Of a DNA stretch of 64,000 bases, positions 24,341-33,523 are shown piece after piece (within the stretch, counting starts at the first letter, position 1; each line of letters begins with the position of its first letter). The position numbers and the translations under genes are program-made. The stretch is from positions 1 to 64,000 of the forward strand of contig CAJUBJ010000006.1 in NCBI GenBank assembly GCA_910584655.1, given 5' to 3'. The notes beneath the pieces are model-generated. The model had not been told where the DNA came from. It did not search any database and saw only the letters and a list, made by a program, of their open reading frames with translations. Source of the DNA: an uncultured Bacilli bacterium. GTDB taxonomy: Bacteria; Bacillota_I; Bacilli_A; RF39; UBA660.

Positions 24341-26443
24341 GTGAATGAACAAAATAACAATATTAATCCTAATCCTCAAATAAATAATATTCCACCTCAA
24401 CAACCTATAAATCAAGGGATTACTAACCAACAAAGTGTAGAACCTGTTGTTAACTCAAATATGCAACAAGCTACTACAACAATTCAGGAGGCTCCTCAAG
24501 TGCAACAAGTTACTACACCGATTCAGGAGAATCCTCAAACACAACCAGTTACCACACCTATTCAAGAGATTCCTCAGGTTCAACAAGCTATAAATCCACA
24601 ACCTGTAATGCAACCTGTTAATCAACAGCCAATGAATGTGAATCAACAACCAGTTACACAAGGTCAACAAGTAACTAATGTCAACACACAACAGCCTACT
24701 CAAAATATTGTACAGCAAGTACCTATTCAGCAAGCTGAAGGAAGTCAGTCTGGATTTGATAATGGTGCACAGCAAATGATGAATGCTAATATGCAGCAAC
24801 CAATACAAGATATTCAAACTAATAATATGCAGCAACCAGTTACTCCAATTCAAAATAGTCAGCCTACTTCTACTCCAAATAATGGTGTATTTGCCCCTAG
24901 TGTTCCAATAGGTAATAACGATGTTACAAACGTTGGTTTTGTTGCATCAAGTTATGATATGCCTAAAAAGAAAAATAAGGGTTTGATAATTGGTATAGTT
25001 TTATTTATTATAGTTGCTCTTGGAGCACTAGGATATTTTGTAATATATCCATTCATAATGAAAACATATTTTAATAATCCTAAGAATGTTTATGAAACAA
25101 CTATAAAATCTGCATTTAAAAATATAAGTACTACTACAAATGATTTAGTACATAATAAAGCTATATATGATGTTAATGTAACTTTTGATTCAAATATAGA
25201 AACATTTAAAGACTTTTCTGGTTATACATTTAATGTTAATATTGGTGTAGATCCTGAAAATAAACTTTTACAAGAAGAATTTTCAATTAAAGATGCAAAT
25301 GAGACTGATCATTTTTATAAATATTATCTAAAGAATAACAAAATATATGAAAAATATTCTGGATCAATTTATCATGATTATATTTATAGAGGAGAAGCTG
25401 ATCCTGAATCTGCTAATGATTTATTTAAATTATTTAATAGTAATGATTTATTTGAAACTTCTAATAAGTTAGATAATGATGAATTTGAATATGTAGTTAA
25501 TAAATTATCTGATATTATTATAGGAAGTATTGATGAAAATAAATTATCAAAAGAAGATTCTTCTGTTACTATAAATGGTAAAACTTTAAAAGTTACTAAT
25601 AATAAATATAAAATTGATAAAGAAACAATTTCTAATACTACAAAATATATTAAAGATGAAATTAGTAATGATGATAAAACAATGGATATTATTGCTAAAT
25701 TAATGGATATTGAAAAAAGTGAACTTAAAGATGCACTTAAAAATTTTGAAATTGATGAAGAGTTAGAAAATGAAGATAACAAAGATTTTTATTATACAGT
25801 AAGTATTTATACTTATGGGACAAAAAATGAAATTGTTGGATTCGCAATGGACTCAAGTGATGATAACATAGATGTTCATTACTATTTTAAAGATGAAGCA
25901 TTTGAATTTAGAGTGCGTTCTAATACAGAAAATGAAGTTACTGGTAAGATGAAAGAATCAGTACTTGAAGCTATCGGTAAAAAAGAAGGAAATAATACAA
26001 AAATTAGTGTTAAGTTAGATGATAAAGAAATTATTGAAGTTTTACTAAGACAATTTGATGATAAAGGAATTGACTTTGATTATACAATAAAAGATGAGTC
26101 AGGAAATATTACTGGTACAATTAAATATGAAAAAGATATTAACGATGATAGAGCTAAGCTTAAATTAGATGCATCTGTTAGAATGGGTAAAGAATATATT
26201 ACATTGAATGTTGATTTTGAAGAAAATTGGACTGCTGATGTAGCTAATATTCTTACTGATGGAGCTAAAACTCTAACTGATGAGGAAATTACTAAAGTTC
26301 AAGAAGACTTTATGAAATCTTTAGCAGAAACTCCACTATTCAAATCTTTATTTACAACATCAGGCGATTATGATCCTTCTATTTCAGATTATTATGATGA
26401 AAATGGTTATGAATCACCTAATGAAGAAGATTGGAATATATAA
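24341..26443 (+). CDS. Membrane-anchored protein with Gln-rich tail, paralogue of the 20976 gene
   Basis: About 700 residues. Start taken at the GTG at 24341 (AGAAAGAAG upstream); a GTG nine bases earlier is the alternative. The first 200 residues are Gln/Asn/Pro-rich with repeats of the type TTPIQExPQxQ. One membrane helix follows (about 213-240), then about 460 outer residues, strand-rich, related to the protein at 20976 (VYETTIKSAFKNI, DFYYTVSIYTYGTKNEIVGF, KISVKLDDKEIIEVLLRQFDDKGIDFDYTI). It lacks the thioredoxin-like end of that paralogue and stops in an acidic Asp/Tyr-rich tail. A TATAAT lies at 24295-24300. Function unknown. Confidence 0.6.
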   Translation: MNEQNNNINPNPQINNIPPQQPINQGITNQQSVEPVVNSNMQQATTTIQEAPQVQQVTTPIQENPQTQPVTTPIQEIPQVQQAINPQPVMQPVNQQPMNVNQQPVTQGQQVTNVNTQQPTQNIVQQVPIQQAEGSQSGFDNGAQQMMNANMQQPIQDIQTNNMQQPVTPIQNSQPTSTPNNGVFAPSVPIGNNDVTNVGFVASSYDMPKKKNKGLIIGIVLFIIVALGALGYFVIYPFIMKTYFNNPKNVYETTIKSAFKNISTTTNDLVHNKAIYDVNVTFDSNIETFKDFSGYTFNVNIGVDPENKLLQEEFSIKDANETDHFYKYYLKNNKIYEKYSGSIYHDYIYRGEADPESANDLFKLFNSNDLFETSNKLDNDEFEYVVNKLSDIIIGSIDENKLSKEDSSVTINGKTLKVTNNKYKIDKETISNTTKYIKDEISNDDKTMDIIAKLMDIEKSELKDALKNFEIDEELENEDNKDFYYTVSIYTYGTKNEIVGFAMDSSDDNIDVHYYFKDEAFEFRVRSNTENEVTGKMKESVLEAIGKKEGNNTKISVKLDDKEIIEVLLRQFDDKGIDFDYTIKDESGNITGTIKYEKDINDDRAKLKLDASVRMGKEYITLNVDFEENWTADVANILTDGAKTLTDEEITKVQEDFMKSLAETPLFKSLFTTSGDYDPSISDYYDENGYESPNEEDWNI

Positions 26444-26455
26444 TTAAAACATATT

Positions 26456-26486
26456 AAAACTCAATATTGAAATATTGAGTTTTTTT
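26456..26486. terminator. Bidirectional terminator between the 24341 gene and pnp
   Basis: A 12-bp stem (26456-26467 with 26472-26483) and 4-base loop, with a T-run on the plus strand and A-rich (U-rich on the minus strand) sequence on the other side. It serves both convergent genes. Confidence 0.85.
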
Positions 26487-26495
26487 ATTTACAAA

Positions 26496-28721
26496 TTATT
26501 CTGATTTTTTAGATTTTTTTGTTTCCTTTTTAGAATTCTTTATTTCATCTTTTTCTACTTTAGAATTTTTCTCTTCATTTTTTTCTGGTTTTGGTAAAGC
26601 TGCTTTACGAGATAAATTTAGACGGTTTCTATTATCATATCCCTCAGCTTTAACGATAATTTCGTCACCTACTTTAAACATACTAGATGGTTTTTCGACT
26701 CTTTCCCATGCAAGTTGTGATACGTGGCATAAACCTTCACATCCTGGCCATAATTCTACAAAACAACCAAAATCTTCTACTTTAACGACTTTACCAGTAT
26801 ATACTTTTCCTTCTTCTACTTCACGAGCTACAGCTTCAATCATTTCTTTAGTTTTTTCAATGATTTCTTTATCTTTATGATAGATTAAAACAGTTCCATC
26901 ATCTTGAAGGTCAACTTTAACAGCATTAACATCATTTACAGCTGTTACATTTGAAGCTTCTAAGATAATCTTAGTAATCATGTCTCCACCTTTACCAATA
27001 ACATCTTTAATCTTGTCAGGGTTGATATGTAATATTTCAATTTTAGGAGCATATTTAGATAATTCTTTACGTGGTTCAGAAATAACTTCTTCCATAACAT
27101 CTAATATTTCCATACGAGCTTCTTTAGCTTGAGCTAAAGCTTCTTTTAAGATTTTTTCAGTTACACCTTTAATTTTAATATCCATTTGTAAAGCTGTAAT
27201 ACCTTTTCTTGTACCAGCTACTTTAAAGTCCATATCTCCCATATGATCTTCTAGTCCTTGAATATCTGTAAGAATTGTATATTTTTTACCATCTTCACTA
27301 GTGATAAGTCCCATTGCAATACCTGCTACTGGAGCTTTAATTGGTACACCAGCTGCCATTAAACTTAGGCATCCTGCACAAATAGTAGCTTGTGAAGAAG
27401 AACCATTTGATTCAAGGATTTCAGATACGACACGTACTGTATATGGAAATTCTTTTTCATCTGGCATTACTTGTAGAAGAGCTCTTTCTCCTAATGCACC
27501 ATGACCGATTTCACGACGACCTGGAGAACCATATCGTCCTACTTCACCAACTGAGAATTGTGGGAAATTGTAATGTAACATAAAACGTTTAGTTGCTTCT
27601 AATCCTAAGCCGTCAAGAATTTGATTTTCTTCTAATGAACCTAGAGTAGTTGTAGCAAGAGATTGAGTTTCTCCTCTTGTAAATACTGCTGAACCATGAG
27701 TTCTTGGTAATAAATCTATCATTGCTGATAGTGGTCTAATTTCTTTCATTCCACGACCATCTGAACGCTTTTTATCTTTAGTAATCATACGACGAAGAAC
27801 AAGGCCTTCTATTTCGTTAACGACTTTCTTAACTTGACCTAATAATTCATCACAATTTTCTCTTTCACTATAAATTTCAGCAAAATTTTCTAAAGTTGCT
27901 TCTTTAACAGCATCAATATCTGCATATTTTTCTAATTTAGATTTATCTGATGATAAAGCTTCGTACATTCTATCTGTTGCATATTCTTTAACTGCACGTT
28001 CTACTTCTTCATCTATTTTAGCTAGTTCAACTTCTACTTTTGGTTTTCCTATTTCTGATGCAATTTGTTCTTGGAATTCACATAACATTTTAATATGTTC
28101 ATGTCCAAACATTAAAGCTCCTAACATATCTTTTTCTGATACTTCTTTAGAACCTGCTTCTACCATACATATAGCATCTTTAGTACCTGCTACTGTTAAA
28201 TGAATTGTAGATTGTTCAGATTGTTCTACTGTAGGATTTATGATATATTCTTTACCAATTTTTCCTACAATAACACCTGCTACTGGACCATCAAATGGAA
28301 TATCACTTATTGTAAGTGCCAATGAAGAACCTAATAGTGCAGCCATTTCTGGTGAATTGTCTTGGTCAACAGATAATACTGTATTGATTACTTGAACTTC
28401 GTTACGGAAGTTTTCATCAAACATTGGACGAATTGGACGATCAATTAGTCTAGCTGTTAAAGTTGCTTGATCTGTTGGACGTCCTTCTCTTTTAATAAAT
28501 CCACCTGGTATTTTTCCAACTGAATATAATTTTTCTTGATATAGAACTGTTAAAGGGAAAAAATCTTGAGTAATAGGAGTATGTCCCATTACTGCTGCTG
28601 TTAATATTACAGTATCTCCATATCTTACTAGAACAGAACCATTTGCTTGTTTAGCAAGTTCTCCTGTTTCTACTACTAATTTTTTACCTAAGAAATCTAA
28701 CTCGAATACTTTTTTACTCAT
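26496..28721 (-). CDS. pnp: Polyribonucleotide nucleotidyltransferase (PNPase)
   Basis: 741 residues with the full set: two RNase PH domains (start KVFELDFLGKKLVVETGELAKQANGSVLVRYGDT; second core RREIGHGALGERALLQVMPDEKEFPYTVRVVSEILESNGSSSQATICAG), a KH domain (INPDKIKDVIGKGGDMITKI) and an S1 domain (GKVYTGKVVKVEDFGCFVELWPGCEGLCHVSQL), then a Lys/Glu-rich tail. It degrades RNA from the 3' end with phosphate and is part of the degradosome. rpsO lies upstream, as in most bacteria, here separated by a terminator. AGAGGTAAAG precedes the ATG. Confidence 0.97.
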   Translation of the reverse strand: MSKKVFELDFLGKKLVVETGELAKQANGSVLVRYGDTVILTAAVMGHTPITQDFFPLTVLYQEKLYSVGKIPGGFIKREGRPTDQATLTARLIDRPIRPMFDENFRNEVQVINTVLSVDQDNSPEMAALLGSSLALTISDIPFDGPVAGVIVGKIGKEYIINPTVEQSEQSTIHLTVAGTKDAICMVEAGSKEVSEKDMLGALMFGHEHIKMLCEFQEQIASEIGKPKVEVELAKIDEEVERAVKEYATDRMYEALSSDKSKLEKYADIDAVKEATLENFAEIYSERENCDELLGQVKKVVNEIEGLVLRRMITKDKKRSDGRGMKEIRPLSAMIDLLPRTHGSAVFTRGETQSLATTTLGSLEENQILDGLGLEATKRFMLHYNFPQFSVGEVGRYGSPGRREIGHGALGERALLQVMPDEKEFPYTVRVVSEILESNGSSSQATICAGCLSLMAAGVPIKAPVAGIAMGLITSEDGKKYTILTDIQGLEDHMGDMDFKVAGTRKGITALQMDIKIKGVTEKILKEALAQAKEARMEILDVMEEVISEPRKELSKYAPKIEILHINPDKIKDVIGKGGDMITKIILEASNVTAVNDVNAVKVDLQDDGTVLIYHKDKEIIEKTKEMIEAVAREVEEGKVYTGKVVKVEDFGCFVELWPGCEGLCHVSQLAWERVEKPSSMFKVGDEIIVKAEGYDNRNRLNLSRKAALPKPEKNEEKNSKVEKDEIKNSKKETKKSKKSE

Positions 28722-28777
28722 TTTACTTTACCTCTCCTATTAGTTATAAAACTAAATATATATTGGATTTCTCCTAA

Positions 28778-28803
28778 AAAAAGACACTTAAAAATAAGTG
28801 CCT
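28778..28803 (-). terminator. Terminator of rpsO
   Basis: The stem pairs CACTTA (28785-28790) with TAAGTG (28795-28800), extended by flanking bases, and is followed on the minus strand by U7. It separates rpsO from pnp. Confidence 0.8.
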
Positions 28804-28814
28804 ACTTTTTATTA

Positions 28815-29084
28815 CTATTTTCTGATGCCTAGAGCTTCAATAGTTTTTCTATAACTTACTACATCATTTTTCTTTAAATAATCTAGTAAACTTCTTCTTT
28901 TTCCTACCATCATTTGAAGTCCACGTTTAGAATGGAAATCATGAATGTGAGTTTTTAAATGTTCTGTTAAATTGTTAATTTCTTCTGTAAGAATAGCGAT
29001 TTGAACTTCAGTAGCTCCACTATCTTTTTCATTCTTACCAAATTGTTTAACAAGTTCAGCTTTTCTTTCTTTTGAAATTGCCAT
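28815..29084 (-). CDS. rpsO: 30S ribosomal protein S15
   Basis: 89 residues. Typical S15 sequence is seen throughout: QFGKNEKDSGATEVQIAILTEEINNLTEHLKTHIHDFHSKRGLQMMVGKRRSLLDYLKKND. S15 binds helices 20-22 of 16S rRNA early in assembly of the small subunit. AAAGGAGGAATAACA precedes the ATG. It has its own promoter about 80 bases upstream, a leader long enough for S15 autoregulation, and a terminator before pnp. Confidence 0.97.
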   Translation of the reverse strand: MAISKERKAELVKQFGKNEKDSGATEVQIAILTEEINNLTEHLKTHIHDFHSKRGLQMMVGKRRSLLDYLKKNDVVSYRKTIEALGIRK

Positions 29085-29168
29085 TGTTATTCCTCCTTTT
29101 ATAGTTTATCCGTCTAGTCTTAGTAAAAATTCGGAGAAAATTTTAACCAAGATTAAACTTACTTGATT

Positions 29169-29197
29169 AATATAACAGATATTTGGGGATAATGCAA
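29169..29197 (-). promoter_or_regulatory. Promoter of rpsO
   Basis: TTGCAT (29192-29197), 17 bases, TATATT (29169-29174). The transcript would start near 29162 with a leader of about 78 bases before the ATG, in which S15-binding structures are expected from other bacteria but none was modelled. Confidence 0.75.
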
Positions 29198-29220
29198 GTA
29201 TTTTGACCCTTTTATAAATA

Positions 29221-30084
29221 TTAATCAACATTATTTATAAACATTTTAAATGGTTTTGCCTTTGTTTTGTCTTTATCATATGTTTTATATATTGCAATTA
29301 TTTTATTTTGGTATTTTAAACATACTATGTTACCATTAAATGTTTTCTCTATTATTGCACCATTTTTTACTTTTCCATATAATGCTTCATCTATTTCAAT
29401 TGTATTTAAGTCACTTAAGGCTTCGTCTATACTTAGAAGTTTAAAGTTACCTTTTTCTACATCACTTAAAGTATATGTTTCTTCTAATGTAAATTTTCCT
29501 TGCTTAGTTCTGATAAGAGAAGACATTGTACCAACTGTATTAAGTTTTGTACATATGTCATCAATTAGAGCTCTTATATATGTTCCTTTTGAAACAGTAG
29601 TTTTAAATTTTATTTCATCTTTTTGATATGAAATTAATTCAATATTTTTTATATCTATTTCTCTTTTAGGTAATTCAATGCTTTTTCCTTCTCTAGCATA
29701 TTCATATAATTTTTTTCCATTAACTTTTACGGCAGAATATATTGGTGTTGTTTGAGTACTATGACCTAGAAAGGTATTTAATACTTCTTTTATAAGAGTT
29801 TCATTTATGTTATATTCATTTTCTTCAACTATATTACCTGTTATATCTAATGTATCTGTTTTTATTCCAAGCTTTATTGTAGCAATATATTCTTTATATT
29901 CGCTTGTTAATAGTTCACATAATTTAGTAGTGTTGCCGATACAAACTACCAGAACACCAGTAGCTATTGGATCTAGAGTTCCTGTGTGGCCTATTTTTTT
30001 TGTATGCAAAATTCCTGATAATTTATTTACTACATCTCGAGATGTAAAGTTGATTGGTTTATTTATTAAGATAATTCCGTTCAT
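29221..30084 (-). CDS. truB: tRNA pseudouridine(55) synthase
   Basis: 287 residues. The catalytic aspartate is D38 in IGHTGTLDPIATGVLVV; other family stretches are NKPINFTSRDVVNKLSG and TPIYSAVKVNGKKLYEYAREG. It makes the pseudouridine of the T-loop of nearly all tRNAs. In Bacillus truB sits right behind rbfA and before ribF. Here four other genes lie between rbfA and truB and no ribF follows. The ATG is 7 bases from the end of the peptidase gene, so the two are likely co-transcribed. Confidence 0.96.
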   Translation of the reverse strand: MNGIILINKPINFTSRDVVNKLSGILHTKKIGHTGTLDPIATGVLVVCIGNTTKLCELLTSEYKEYIATIKLGIKTDTLDITGNIVEENEYNINETLIKEVLNTFLGHSTQTTPIYSAVKVNGKKLYEYAREGKSIELPKREIDIKNIELISYQKDEIKFKTTVSKGTYIRALIDDICTKLNTVGTMSSLIRTKQGKFTLEETYTLSDVEKGNFKLLSIDEALSDLNTIEIDEALYGKVKNGAIIEKTFNGNIVCLKYQNKIIAIYKTYDKDKTKAKPFKMFINNVD

Positions 30085-30091
30085 AACTCAC

Positions 30092-31561
30092 CTATTTTTG
30101 ATATTTTGTATTAAAGTATTTTATTAATGGTTCAACACTTAGTTCTTTTTTACATACTCTATCTACTACTTCTTGAAATGTACAAGCTCCACCATATATA
30201 TGAATATTTTCTACTAAATATTTTGTTATTTCTTTAATACGACCTGCAGATAAAAGGCTATCTATACTACCTAGATCTCTTTCAATTGAGTCTATTAACA
30301 TGCCATCTAAAATTGATCCTAGCAAATAAGAAGGAAAGTAACCAAAGCTTCCTTGAGACCAATGAACATCTTGTAAAATGCCATCAGTTGGACTTTCAAC
30401 TTCTAGACCAAAGTATTCTTTAGTTTTTTCATTCCAAACTGATTCCAATTCTTCAGCTGTTATTTTGTCAGAAAATAAATCTCTTTCGATTTCATAACGC
30501 ATGATAATATGTAAGCAGTATGTTAATTCATCAGCTTCTGTTCTTTTATAAGATGGCTTGGCATCGTTTAAATATTCTATAAATTCATCTAAAGATAAAT
30601 CTAGTTTCATTTTACCTTTTATATCTTCATAAATAGGAAGCCAAAAGTTCTTATTACGGCCAAGAATATTTTCAAAAAATCTAGATTGACTCTCATGTAA
30701 AGCATATTTACCTATATCATAAGTCGGATATTTAGCTAGATTAGGTCCAATGTTTTGCTCAAATATTCCATGTCCTCCCTCATGTATTATGGTACAAGCA
30801 TGATCAAAAATGCTTTTATTTTGAGAGAAAGCTATTCTAACATCATTATTATTTATCTTATTAGTATACCCATGTGGATAGATGCCTAGTGCTCCTCTAT
30901 CATTGTCGAATCCAATATAATCTAGAAGATATTTTGATATCTCAATTAGTTCACTATCGCTATATGTGTTTTCTATTTTTTTTAAATTTTTAGGTTTTAA
31001 GTTTTTTACTAAAGGTATTATGCCTTTTTTGAGTTCATCAAATAATTTATCAATTTCTTTACTTGTCATTCCCTTTTCATAAGTATCTAGCATTTTGTCA
31101 TATAAGTTATCACAATTTGGATACATATACTCATAATACTTTTTAGTCTTTTTTACAATAGATTCTAAATATGGCTTAAAAATATTATAATCATTTTTTT
31201 CTTTAGCTTCGGCCCAAGCATTGTTTGACTTATCACATAATTCAAAATATTCACTCATAAAAGTTTCTGGAACTCTTTCTTCTTTTTCAATATCTTCTAA
31301 AGTCTCTGTTAAGTATCTTTGTTCTTCAAATGATAAATTTTTGTATTCAGGACTTTCTATAACATTTTTTACTAATTCTTTGAATTTGGGACTTATAGAT
31401 TTTTTGAATGCTTCCATTTCAACTTTATTTTTTACTTCAATTAAGTAATCATATGACTTTTTTGGTGCTATGACATCCATTTCCCAATGCATAAGATTAG
31501 CTATATAATTTGTATCCGCTATATCTTGTAAATATTTAATTAACTTTTCTAAATTATTCAT
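30092..31561 (-). CDS. Carboxypeptidase of the M32 (Taq) family
   Basis: 489 residues. The zinc motif HEGGH (H260, E261, H264) is followed by GIFEQNIG, and HESQSRFFENILGRNKNFW supplies the third ligand region, as in M32 thermostable carboxypeptidases. These metallopeptidases remove C-terminal residues from peptides in the cytoplasm. The start MNNLEKLIKYLQDIADTNYIANLMHWEMDV is also typical, and the length is right. It lies 30 bases downstream of the phosphoesterase gene on the same strand, suggesting a shared transcript with truB behind it. Confidence 0.93.
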   Translation of the reverse strand: MNNLEKLIKYLQDIADTNYIANLMHWEMDVIAPKKSYDYLIEVKNKVEMEAFKKSISPKFKELVKNVIESPEYKNLSFEEQRYLTETLEDIEKEERVPETFMSEYFELCDKSNNAWAEAKEKNDYNIFKPYLESIVKKTKKYYEYMYPNCDNLYDKMLDTYEKGMTSKEIDKLFDELKKGIIPLVKNLKPKNLKKIENTYSDSELIEISKYLLDYIGFDNDRGALGIYPHGYTNKINNNDVRIAFSQNKSIFDHACTIIHEGGHGIFEQNIGPNLAKYPTYDIGKYALHESQSRFFENILGRNKNFWLPIYEDIKGKMKLDLSLDEFIEYLNDAKPSYKRTEADELTYCLHIIMRYEIERDLFSDKITAEELESVWNEKTKEYFGLEVESPTDGILQDVHWSQGSFGYFPSYLLGSILDGMLIDSIERDLGSIDSLLSAGRIKEITKYLVENIHIYGGACTFQEVVDRVCKKELSVEPLIKYFNTKYQK

Positions 31562-31591
31562 ACTATCATCTCCACTAATAATTATATCATT

Positions 31592-32257
31592 TTAATTTTC
31601 TTTTAGAGATTTTTTAAGAACTAGCTTTGGATTAGTAATAATTTTATCAAATGATATTAATTCAATATATATGCTTTCCTCAGTAATTGTTGCTACTAAA
31701 AATCCTGGTGGTGAATCAAATTTTATATCATCACTTAATGTAGGAATCATAATTCCTTTTTTTTCATGAATTGTAAATTTATGAGAATGTCCAGCAAAGT
31801 TTATTAAAGTTTCTAAATTAGGTATTATTACTTCATATTTGGGACATTTATGAGATACTGATATTAAATTTCCTTGCCAATCAAAATAAGTTTTTCTTAT
31901 ACCAATTACATCTAAGTCTGCTCTTCTCATCATTCTCATTAACTTCCAGTCTTTTTTAAACATTTGATAATCGTGATTTCCTAAAATTATTTTGTTTGAA
32001 ATAGAATTATCTTGTGGATAATCTTTTTGAAGATGTAAAATTTGGTTTTCTGGTTTACGATACTTATTTGTCACATCTTTGTATGGGCCTTGAAATAAAT
32101 CTCCACCATGTAATATAGTTTTTATATTATGTTTTAATGCATATTCATATACTTCTTTTATATATGACATATTTTCATATACACTTCCAATATGTGTATC
32201 TGATATGATAATTATTTTTTCTTCTGAAATTGGAGTTATAGTAGTTTTAAATTCCAT
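31592..32257 (-). CDS. Metallophosphoesterase (calcineurin-like)
   Basis: 221 residues from the ATG at 32257 (GGCGGTGATATCA upstream; the GTG within that site is not used). All blocks of the superfamily are there: SDTHIG (D20, H22), HGGDLFQG, LGNHDY, and GHSHK near the end. It should bind two metals and cleave a phosphoester; the substrate is not evident. The N-terminus of about 12 residues leads directly into the first strand. It belongs to the run of genes between rbfA and truB. Confidence 0.85.
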   Translation of the reverse strand: MEFKTTITPISEEKIIIISDTHIGSVYENMSYIKEVYEYALKHNIKTILHGGDLFQGPYKDVTNKYRKPENQILHLQKDYPQDNSISNKIILGNHDYQMFKKDWKLMRMMRRADLDVIGIRKTYFDWQGNLISVSHKCPKYEVIIPNLETLINFAGHSHKFTIHEKKGIMIPTLSDDIKFDSPPGFLVATITEESIYIELISFDKIITNPKLVLKKSLKEN

Positions 32258-32292
32258 TGATATCACCGCCTATATAGTAAGATAATTTTATC

Positions 32293-33105
32293 TTATCTGC
32301 TTTTTAGTAATTTTTTTATTTCTTCAGGAGAATTAATATTTAAGAACAAGTCTTCTAAAATCTTATTATTAATGGGCATTCCCCAAGACAGTTTAGTAAA
32401 ATTATCATAGTTTTCTAAAAAATTTATACGTTTAAATTCTCTACCTTTTACTCGAATTAAATAGTAAAGTTGAGCTGGACAAATAGAGATGTTTGTACCA
32501 TTAATATATCCGCCAGTTAAAACGTTAAGCATTTGATTTATAATAACACGTCTTTCTCTGTCATTTAGAAAATCGATTTGTTCATCTAAACATAATATTT
32601 TATACAAGGATTCGCTTTCTGCATTTCTTTCCATTAGCATATATTTATAAAATCTTTTGTATATGATTTTTTCGTATAACGATATTGAATTAGGAATACG
32701 ACGACCAAACTCAATTGTTTCATGAAGCATTATTCCTAGTGAATCATCTTTTCTATCTTCTCTATCTTTTTTATCTTGAAGAACATGAAATGTTTCATGA
32801 TAAATTGTGATTAAAACAAATAGATTATATAATCTTGTTATTGCTCGTGCATTCATAGGATAGTTGTTGGTATTTGCCCATTTATAAAAGTTTTCATATA
32901 TTCGATGCGGGGAGATTACTAGACTTTTTTCGCTTGGGAGATATCTTCCTTCAAACTTTTTTGAATAGTCAATGGTAGCAATTTTTTCTATGTAATCATA
33001 TAAAGCAAGTTCTTGTTTTAGACTATTTATTAAAGCTATAATTTCACTATCAGTTATTTCATGTAACTCAGAAAATATTTCTTCAATCAAATTTGTACTT
33101 TGCAT
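32293..33105 (-). CDS. Unknown protein with an HExxH motif, possible zinc peptidase
   Basis: 270 residues, no signal peptide. One helix reads FVLITIYHETFHVLQDKKDRE, with H103-E104-x-x-H107; HExxH within a hydrophobic helix is the zinc motif of gluzincin-type peptidases. Another segment, RNAESESLYKIL, holds a glutamate that could be the third ligand (E-S-E) at a suitable distance. I cannot name the family. The start has GGGGAGAAAG. It lies 67 bases from rbfA and 36 bases upstream of the phosphoesterase gene, in the block that has displaced truB. Confidence 0.5.
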   Translation of the reverse strand: MQSTNLIEEIFSELHEITDSEIIALINSLKQELALYDYIEKIATIDYSKKFEGRYLPSEKSLVISPHRIYENFYKWANTNNYPMNARAITRLYNLFVLITIYHETFHVLQDKKDREDRKDDSLGIMLHETIEFGRRIPNSISLYEKIIYKRFYKYMLMERNAESESLYKILCLDEQIDFLNDRERRVIINQMLNVLTGGYINGTNISICPAQLYYLIRVKGREFKRINFLENYDNFTKLSWGMPINNKILEDLFLNINSPEEIKKLLKSR

Positions 33106-33172
33106 AACTTTCTCCCCTTTCTTTAAATGTGTATTTTAATTTATATATTTTTTTTTGTCAAAAAAAGAGCAA

Positions 33173-33523
33173 TTATTGCTCTTTTTCATGTATTTCATTA
33201 ATTATTTTTTCAATATTATTTCCATAAGCTATAGAGTTGTCAAAAACAAATCTTAGTTTAGGTGTATGTCTCATTTCAATACGTTCAGCTATTTTTGTTC
33301 TTAAATAACTTGAAGTTTCATCATTTAACTCACGTTCTAAAGCTTTTATATCCATATCACTAGTAGTAGTGAAGAAAACTTTACATAAACCTAAATCATT
33401 TGTTACTTCTGTTCCTGTTATAGTTATAGTTTTAAGTAAATTATCGTGGGCTTCTGTTGCGCAAATCATACTTAATTCTTGCGCTATTTCAGAACCAATT
33501 CTTTTTAGTTTAATTTGATTCAT
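33173..33523 (-). CDS. rbfA: Ribosome-binding factor A
   Basis: 116 residues. Family sequence is clear: NQIKLKRIGSEIAQELSMICATEAHDNLLKTITITGTEVTNDLGLCKVFFTTTSDMDIKALERELNDETSSYLRTKIAERIEMRHTPKLRFVFDNSIAYGNNIEKII, a KH-like fold. It binds the immature 30S subunit and helps 16S rRNA processing. The ATG overlaps the infB stop as TAATG, so translation is coupled. Gene order is that of the classic nusA-infB operon, but truB no longer follows it directly. Confidence 0.96.
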   Translation of the reverse strand: MNQIKLKRIGSEIAQELSMICATEAHDNLLKTITITGTEVTNDLGLCKVFFTTTSDMDIKALERELNDETSSYLRTKIAERIEMRHTPKLRFVFDNSIAYGNNIEKIINEIHEKEQ

